Source of the DNA: Deinococcus ruber
GTDB lineage: Bacteria > Deinococcota > Deinococci > Deinococcales > Deinococcaceae
NCBI RefSeq assembly: GCF_014648095.1
Contig: NZ_BMQL01000007.1
Span: forward strand, 62,001-126,000
Length of the DNA: 64,000 bases
Direction: 5' to 3'
The first letter of the stretch is position 1; each line of letters opens with the position of its first letter. The translations under genes and the position numbers were made by a program. This document shows positions 59,110 through 64,000 of this stretch, in pieces. The notes beneath the pieces were generated by a model, which was given only the letters and a program-made list of their open reading frames with translations, did not search any database and was not told the origin of the DNA.

Positions 59110-59535
59110 TCAATCGGAATCCGGATCAGTCCTGTTCTGCTGTGCCTGCAAATACAGCTCCAGAATCTGCACCGCCGCCGCTTCGTCGAGGTCTGCGGCT
59201 CCCAGCGCCCGCGCCCGCTTGGTGGTAAAGCGCTCGTCCTGATACACGACCTCCAGCCCGGCAGTCTTCAGCTCGCGTGCGAAGGAACGTACCCGGTCGG
59301 CGGTGGGGCTGGGTTTGCCGTCGATGCTGAGCGGCAGTCCGAGGACCACCCGCGCCGCGCCCTCGGCCCGGACTTTGGCGAGCACCTGCCGCACGTCCCA
59401 GATCAGGCGTTTGCGGTCGAAGCTGCCGCGCCCGAAGGCCAGAGCGCCCCGGCTGGCCGCGAAGCCGATACGGGTCTTGCTGACATCCAGCGCGAGCAAG
59501 ACTGGCAGGGAAGACGTCGCCTCTGGCCCGCTCAT
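59110..59535 (-). CDS. RuvX/YqgF family pre-16S rRNA nuclease (Holliday junction resolvase-like)
   Basis: The 141-residue protein has the RNase H-like fold motifs LALDVSKTRIGFA (catalytic Asp), VVLGLPLSIDGKPS and VVYQDERFTTKRA with the glutamate. DEAAAVQILELYLQ gives the final acidic site. YqgF in E. coli matures the 5' end of 16S rRNA. The start is the ATG at 59535, overlapping the cysteine desulfurase stop by one base (TGATG). Confidence 0.9.
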   Translation of the reverse strand: MSGPEATSSLPVLLALDVSKTRIGFAASRGALAFGRGSFDRKRLIWDVRQVLAKVRAEGAARVVLGLPLSIDGKPSPTADRVRSFARELKTAGLEVVYQDERFTTKRARALGAADLDEAAAVQILELYLQAQQNRTDPDSD

Positions 59536-60668
59536 CAGTGGCTCGCCTCTGCCGCCCGCAGAAAGATGGCCGCCGCTTCCCGCACCTGCTCGGTGGTGGT
59601 CGCCGCCCCGAAGCTGAACCGGATGCTGGCGCGGGCATCGGCGGCACTCAGGCCCAGCGCGGTCAGGACGTGGCTCGGCTGCATGGTTCCGGCGCTGCAC
59701 GCACTTCCGGCACTGGCCGCCACGCCCATCAGATCGAGGTTCATCAGCAGCGCTTCCCCGTCGGCCCCCGCTACCGTAAACGACGCCACCTTGGGGCTGC
59801 CCGCCGGGGTGTGGTTGGCCCGAATGCCGGGCACATTCAGCAGCTCGGTCAGGAGGTCTTGCAGTTGGCGCAGGTGGGCGAAGGTGGCGGGCCGCTCGCG
59901 CTCGGCTTCCTCCAGCGCTGCGCCCGCCGCCGCGATGCCGGGGGCGTTCTGCGTTCCGGCCCGCAGCCCGCGTTCCTGCCCGCCGCCCATCAGCAGCGGC
60001 GGCACTTCCAGCCCCCGGCGCAGGTACAGAAAGCCCACGCCCAGCGGCCCGCCCCACTTGTGGGCGCTGAAACTGGCGGCATCGACGTTCCAGTCGTGCA
60101 GGGCCACGGGCAGCACGCCGGGCGACTGCACCGCGTCGGTATGAAACAGTGCGCCGCCCGCATGCGCGACCTCGGCCAGCGCCGCCACGTCCTGCACCAC
60201 GCCGATTTCGTTGTTGGCATGGTGGATGCTGACCAGAAACGTGTCGGGACGGAGCGCCGCTTTCAGCGCGTCGGGCGTGATGACGCCGCCGGGGCCGGGT
60301 GGAAGAAACGTCACGTCGATGCCCTGGGTCGCCAGCCAGCGGGCCGGAGCCAGCACCGCCGAATGCTCCAGCGCACTGGTGACCAGGTGGCCCCGGTACT
60401 GCTGCGCCGCGCCCAGGCCCAGCAGCACAGTGTTATCGGCCTCGGTGCCGCCGCCCATCGCCAGCAGTTCCAGCGGACTGGCACCCAGAGCACGCGCCAC
60501 CTGTGCCCGTCCGTCTTCGAGTGCCTGCCGCATCTGCTGCCCTGCCCGGTGAATGCTGGCGGGGTTGCCCGGCTGCGAACTCAGGTGCAGATACACCGCC
60601 GCTGCCGACGCCCGCAGCGGGTGGGTCGCGGCATAGTCGAGATAGATGTCGCCCTGCTGCATGGTCAT
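59535..60668 (-). CDS. Cysteine desulfurase (IscS/NifS type)
   Basis: The 377-residue PLP enzyme removes sulfur from cysteine for Fe-S clusters and tRNA thiolation. It has YLDYAATHPL, the PLP lysine in SFSAHKWGGPLGVG, the MLI-type histidine segment (SIHHANNEIGV) and the active Cys loop GSACSAG. Class I by the Cys loop. Start at 60668; an ATG at 60662 is equally possible. It follows the PASTA gene by 13 bases. Confidence 0.93.
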   Translation of the reverse strand: MTMQQGDIYLDYAATHPLRASAAAVYLHLSSQPGNPASIHRAGQQMRQALEDGRAQVARALGASPLELLAMGGGTEADNTVLLGLGAAQQYRGHLVTSALEHSAVLAPARWLATQGIDVTFLPPGPGGVITPDALKAALRPDTFLVSIHHANNEIGVVQDVAALAEVAHAGGALFHTDAVQSPGVLPVALHDWNVDAASFSAHKWGGPLGVGFLYLRRGLEVPPLLMGGGQERGLRAGTQNAPGIAAAGAALEEAERERPATFAHLRQLQDLLTELLNVPGIRANHTPAGSPKVASFTVAGADGEALLMNLDLMGVAASAGSACSAGTMQPSHVLTALGLSAADARASIRFSFGAATTTEQVREAAAIFLRAAEASH

Positions 60669-60681
60669 GAAAACGCCGCCA

Positions 60682-62442
60682 TCAGGGTGCCGGGAAGCTG
60701 GTGAGTTCCTGACCGTTCACACGCACCACGAACGTGGCGTCGCCGCGCACCTGAATGCTCTCCTGCTGGGCGGTGGCCCCGGCAACCGTGCTGCTGGGCG
60801 TGCCCGACAGCACCGTGCGCTCTCCGTCGGCGTCGCGCACGATGATATCAACCGTGCCGTCTGGCAGGTTGCTGGGAAAGGTGTAATTCAGGGCGACGGT
60901 GCGGGTCGGAGTGGTGTCGGCAGGAGTGGGTGTGACGGGTGTGGGCGTCACGGGGGTGGTGTCGGGCGTGGTCGTCGCGGGCGTGGTGGGTGTCGGTGTC
61001 ACAGGGGTGGTGTCGGGCGTGGTCGGGGTCGGCGGAATGGTGGTGGTGTCGGGGGCCGTGGTATCAGGGGTGGTGGGTGTGGTGACCGGGGTCGGCGTGA
61101 CCGGAGTTGGCGTCACGGGGGTGGGCGTCACCGGGGCCGGGGTCGGCTGGACGGGAGCGACGTATACCGGAGGCGGCAGCGGCAGCGCCCCGGTACTCTG
61201 GCTGGGGCCGGTAAAGGGAATGGTGGCGATGGTCAGCGTGACCGGCGATCCCACATCCACCTTGACGTAGGGGGCGGGCTGCTGGGCCAGCACGGTGTTC
61301 TGCCGGGCGTCGCTGTTCTGCCGCGTGACGGTATGAACCACCAGTCCGGCGCGGCGGGCCAGGTCGCGGGCATCTTCGAAGCTCAGGCCGGTGAGGGGGG
61401 GCAGCCACGTCAGCTTGCTCTTCACGCCGCCCGACACCATCAGCGTCACCTTGTCGCCGCGCTGGGCGGTGGCTCCGGCTTCCGGCAACTGCGCGATCAC
61501 CCGGCCTTTGGGGGTGTTGGTAAAGGTACCGTCCACCGTGATGATCTGGCCCCGTGTCAGCCGGTTTTCGGCCAGCAGCGTCGCCACCTGATTGAGATTC
61601 AGGTCGTCGAGTTTGGGCACCGTCAGCGGCGGCGGATTGTTGACGGTCAGGGTGATCTGTCGCCCGACCGGCAGGTTGGTTCCGGCGGGGGGGTCCTGCG
61701 CCAGCACGGTTCCCACTGCCATATTCACTCCCTCGCCGTCGGTATAGGCGACCCGGAAGCCCTCATCGGTCAGCTTGTGGGCGGCGCTCTCGGCGGGCTG
61801 CCCCATCACGCTCATCACCTCGCGGATCGGCGGATTGAGATAGATGCGGGCCGCCTGCGCCCCCAGATAGCCCGCGCCCCCCAGAAACAGCAGGCCCGGC
61901 AGCACCGCCCACACGCTCAGCGCCGGACGCCTGCGCCGCAGTTTGCCCCGGCCCAGCGGCGTCAATAGGCTGGTATTCAGCGCGGCGGCTTCTTCGGGGG
62001 TGCGGGCAGCAGGCGCGACAAAGGCGAGCTGCGGCTCTCCGTAGTCAGGAAAGACGATCTCGGCGTCGCTGAGCGCAAAGCCCTGCTCGGCCAGCCCGGT
62101 GCCCAGATCGCGCAGCGCCTGCACTTCCACCTCGCCGCGCACCGGCAGCGCCAGGAATTCAGGCAGGGTGCGGCCCTCCAGCGGTTTCCAGACGGTGTAG
62201 TACGCGCCGGGCCGCGCCACCACATCGATCAGCCCGGCGGGGGCCAGCGCCTTCAGGCCGCTGCGGTAGCGGTGAAACGAGCTGCGCTGCGCCGACGTAC
62301 CGACCTCGAACCAATCGAGGCGCAGACGCTGGCTGCCCGGCTGCCCGGCCTCGTGCACGCTGTAACGGCGCACGTGGCCCTCGCTGCTCAGCTCAGACAG
62401 GACTTCATACTTGTTGTCGATTCTGTCTGCCGCGCCGTTCAT
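60682..62442 (-). CDS. PASTA-domain protein with degenerate kinase-like N-terminus
   Basis: The 586-residue protein resembles a PknB-type receptor kinase without a working kinase. The N-terminal 165 residues begin like a kinase N-lobe (KYEVLSELSSEGHVRRYSVH) but lack the VAIK lysine, HRD loop and DFG; LSDAEIVFPDYGEP is the only relic-like stretch. One span (WAVLPGLLFLGGAGYLGAQA, about 184-203) is followed by three PASTA domains (VMGQPAESAAHKLTDEGFRV; LDDLNLNQVATLLAENRLTR; LTGLSFEDARDLARRAGLVV). A Thr/Pro tail of about 120 residues made of TPTPV and TTPDTT units precedes a final beta segment (LDGTVDII-like). It likely senses wall precursors without phosphorylation. Confidence 0.75.
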   Translation of the reverse strand: MNGAADRIDNKYEVLSELSSEGHVRRYSVHEAGQPGSQRLRLDWFEVGTSAQRSSFHRYRSGLKALAPAGLIDVVARPGAYYTVWKPLEGRTLPEFLALPVRGEVEVQALRDLGTGLAEQGFALSDAEIVFPDYGEPQLAFVAPAARTPEEAAALNTSLLTPLGRGKLRRRRPALSVWAVLPGLLFLGGAGYLGAQAARIYLNPPIREVMSVMGQPAESAAHKLTDEGFRVAYTDGEGVNMAVGTVLAQDPPAGTNLPVGRQITLTVNNPPPLTVPKLDDLNLNQVATLLAENRLTRGQIITVDGTFTNTPKGRVIAQLPEAGATAQRGDKVTLMVSGGVKSKLTWLPPLTGLSFEDARDLARRAGLVVHTVTRQNSDARQNTVLAQQPAPYVKVDVGSPVTLTIATIPFTGPSQSTGALPLPPPVYVAPVQPTPAPVTPTPVTPTPVTPTPVTTPTTPDTTAPDTTTIPPTPTTPDTTPVTPTPTTPATTTPDTTPVTPTPVTPTPADTTPTRTVALNYTFPSNLPDGTVDIIVRDADGERTVLSGTPSSTVAGATAQQESIQVRGDATFVVRVNGQELTSFPAP

Positions 62443-62514
62443 TCGCCACAGAGTATAGCGGGGCGAGGTGATATCGACTTGAGCGGGCTGCGTATGTGAT
62501 TCATCAGGCCATCT

Positions 62515-63006
62515 TCAGAGCCGCTCGTCCAGCCGTTCCAGTCCGTCCAGCCCTACCCGCGCCAGTGCCGCCGCCACACTTTCGCCGCTGACCGGATGCC
62601 GCCAGTGCGGGGCCACGTCGTTCAGCGGAGCCAGCACGAAGCCGCGTCCAAAGGCGCGTGGGTGCGGCAGCGTCAGGTGTGGGGTATTCAGAACCGAGTC
62701 GCCGTATCCGATCAGGTCGAGGTCGAGCACGCGTGGCCCCCAGCGTTCCAGCCGCACCCGCCCGCTGCTGTGCTCGGTGGCGAGCAGCGCGTGCATCAGC
62801 GCCTGGGCTTCCAGTGCTGTGTGCAGGCTCAGGGCGGCATTCAGATAATCTGGCTGCCCCGGCGGGCCGCCCACTGCCCGCGTGCGGTACAGCCATGAAG
62901 TCGCCGTCACGGTTCCAAACTGCTCCAGTGCGGTGCGTGCGGCCCGCAGCGCCGCCAGCGGGTCGCCCAGATTGGCCCCCAGCGCGATCAGCGCTTCTTC
63001 AGCCAT
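62515..63006 (-). CDS. folK: HPPK, 6-hydroxymethyl-7,8-dihydropterin pyrophosphokinase
   Basis: The 163-residue enzyme transfers pyrophosphate from ATP to hydroxymethyl dihydropterin. It has IALGANLGDPLAAL, SWLYRTRAVGGPPGQPDYLN and the PTZ loop RWGPRVLDLDLIGYGD. Start at the ATG 63006. It lies five bases after folB; a TTG at 63015 is also in frame. Folate genes run folP-folB-folK in this order. Confidence 0.95.
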   Translation of the reverse strand: MAEEALIALGANLGDPLAALRAARTALEQFGTVTATSWLYRTRAVGGPPGQPDYLNAALSLHTALEAQALMHALLATEHSSGRVRLERWGPRVLDLDLIGYGDSVLNTPHLTLPHPRAFGRGFVLAPLNDVAPHWRHPVSGESVAAALARVGLDGLERLDERL

Positions 63007-63011
63007 GAGCC

Positions 63012-63374
63012 TCAATCCTGCCGCTGCAAATTCAGTTCGGCGTACACGTCGCGCAGCACGCCGGGCAGCGGGGCATGCGGCTTGTGAACGCGCACCGTCA
63101 CGCTGTCCAGCAGCGGCTGCTCGCGCAGCAGGCGGCGGGCGATGTTGGCGGTCAGCACCTCGATCAGTTGCACCCGCGTCTGGGTGGTTTCGTGTTCCAC
63201 GGCGGCATAGATCTCCTCGTAGTTCACGGCCCGGTCGAGTTCGTCGGGAATGGCCGCAAAGGGCCAGTACAGCTCGACATCGACCACAAAGCGTGCCCCG
63301 AAACGGGCCTCCTCGTCATAGACCCCGTGGCGTGCGTGAAATTCCAGTCCGGCGAGAACCACTCTGCTGCTCAT
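63012..63374 (-). CDS. folB: Dihydroneopterin aldolase
   Basis: The 120-residue enzyme cleaves dihydroneopterin to hydroxymethyl dihydropterin. It contains the family opening LAGLEFHARHGVYDEEARFG, the middle INYEEIYAAVEHE-like segment and HKPHAPLP near the C-terminus. It lies between folP and folK. The aldolase lysine is in the HKPHAP motif. Confidence 0.93.
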   Translation of the reverse strand: MSSRVVLAGLEFHARHGVYDEEARFGARFVVDVELYWPFAAIPDELDRAVNYEEIYAAVEHETTQTRVQLIEVLTANIARRLLREQPLLDSVTVRVHKPHAPLPGVLRDVYAELNLQRQD

Positions 63375-63401
63375 GGCAGGAGTGTAGAGCGCTGGCCCAG
63401 A

Positions 63402-64000
63402 TCACTCCAAGCCGGGTGACGCCAGCAGCGCCGCCTGTACCCGCAGCGCCTGCATCGTCATCGGCACGTTATGGACGCGCACCATCGCTGCCCCGCGCCG
63501 AGCGGAGTCCAGATGCACGGCCACACTGCCCGCATCGCGCTCAGACGCGTCGTCTACGCCCGACAGCGTGCCGATGAACTTCTTGCGGCTGGCTCCCACC
63601 AGCACGCCCGTCGGCCCGGCGGTCAGGTCGTCGAGTGCCCGCAGCAATGCCAGATTGTGGGTCAGGGTTTTGCCGAAGCCGATGCCCGGATCGAGCAGCA
63701 CCCCCGGCACGCCCGCCGCCTGCGCTTCGTGCGCCCGCTGCCGCAGAAAGCCGAAGACCTCGCCCACCACGTCGGTGTAGTGCGGCTGCACCTGCATGCT
63801 GCGCGGCTCGCCCTGCATGTGCATGATGCAGGCGGCGGCCCCGGCCTCGGCGCATACCTGCCGCATGTCTGGCCCCAGCCCCGACACGTCGTTGACGAGG
63901 TGCGCTCCGGCGTCCAGCGCGGCCTGCGCCACCTCCGGCTTCAGGGTGTCGATGCTCAGGACGACGTTCCAGCCCTTCAGCGCCCGGATGATCGGCAGCA
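63402..64000 (-). CDS. folP: Dihydropteroate synthase, partial at window edge
   Basis: The 5' end lies beyond base 64000; the visible 199 codons read LPIIRALKGWNVVLSIDTLK at the edge, then HLVNDVSG, CIMHMQGEPRSMQ, LLDPGIGFGKT and VGASRKKFIG. These are the conserved DHPS loops that bind pterin pyrophosphate and p-aminobenzoate. The enzyme condenses them to dihydropteroate and is the sulfonamide target. The frame continues without a stop to the window end, so the gene is intact here. Confidence 0.96.
   Translation of the reverse strand, partial: LPIIRALKGWNVVLSIDTLKPEVAQAALDAGAHLVNDVSGLGPDMRQVCAEAGAAACIMHMQGEPRSMQVQPHYTDVVGEVFGFLRQRAHEAQAAGVPGVLLDPGIGFGKTLTHNLALLRALDDLTAGPTGVLVGASRKKFIGTLSGVDDASERDAGSVAVHLDSARRGAAMVRVHNVPMTMQALRVQAALLASPGLE

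Noticed and set aside
60899..61140. Tandem repeat of TPTPV codons as a CRISPR-like array
   Set aside because: The units are short, contiguous and coding, without unique spacers.
60899..61270. Plus-strand frame with VTGVGVTGV repeats
   Set aside because: This is the complement of the Thr/Pro tail of the PASTA protein, not a gene.

Overview
The window looks like chromosomal DNA of a Deinococcus species. The sequence is GC-rich and densely coded on both strands. The gene families and neighbourhoods point the same way: cdaA-ybbR-ftsZ, an obgE-yqeK-LCP-rsfS run, RNase Y, a lone Lrp-like siroheme decarboxylase homologue, a PASTA protein with a degenerate kinase domain, and large secreted DUF11 proteins with an outer-membrane-type barrel. 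The genus assignment is inference from content; no rRNA is present. I see no prophage, intact insertion sequence, CRISPR array or replication origin.

Layout. 1-11.6 kb: housekeeping genes (DUF84 NTPase, single-domain response regulator, argC, an LEA-like Ala/Lys/Asp-rich membrane protein, HAD hydrolase, tRNA-Ser, murJ, an SDR, long-form HPF, ribF plus a NUDIX hydrolase, a P-loop kinase, ftsZ). 11.7-23.3 kb, nearly all on the minus strand: ybbR and cdaA (c-di-AMP), the fused Ahb/Lrp protein, M29 aminopeptidase, rsfS, LCP, yqeK, obgE, rpmA, rplU, xseB, ndk. 23.3-23.9 kb: a structured non-coding stretch.

23.9-38.3 kb is the most distinctive part. Five consecutive plus-strand genes encode secreted proteins, mostly built from DUF11-like Ig repeats. 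The last three form an overlapping cluster: a 952-residue DUF11/SdrD-B-like protein, a 1653-residue protein ending in an apparent outer-membrane beta barrel, and an 1190-residue protein with propeller-like, DUF11 and jelly-roll-like segments. I interpret this as a cell-envelope or surface-structure locus in which the barrel protein anchors or exports its partners. No function is demonstrated by sequence alone.

38.3-54.1 kb: cmk, an S41 protease, a peptide-type ABC importer (binding protein and two permeases, no ATPases), ddl, ferredoxin, a MobA-like transferase, an M20-type peptidase, an EF-hand protein, a two-component system, a lipoprotein, dprA with an in-frame premature amber codon, and a GH10-like secreted protein. 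54.2-54.9 kb: tmRNA, tRNA-Leu and tRNA-Arg. 55-64 kb: LtrA, a possible BRO/DinD-like protein with an AT-rich promoter, RNase Y, then a minus-strand run of folP (cut by the window edge), folB, folK, the PASTA pseudokinase, a cysteine desulfurase and ruvX.

The genes cover envelope growth (murJ, cdaA, ftsZ, ddl, LCP), ribosome assembly and hibernation (obgE, rsfS, hpf, tmRNA), folate and riboflavin cofactors, and the secreted-protein locus. Starts were chosen from ribosome-binding sites and family lengths. Functions rest on recalled family motifs, not on database searches.
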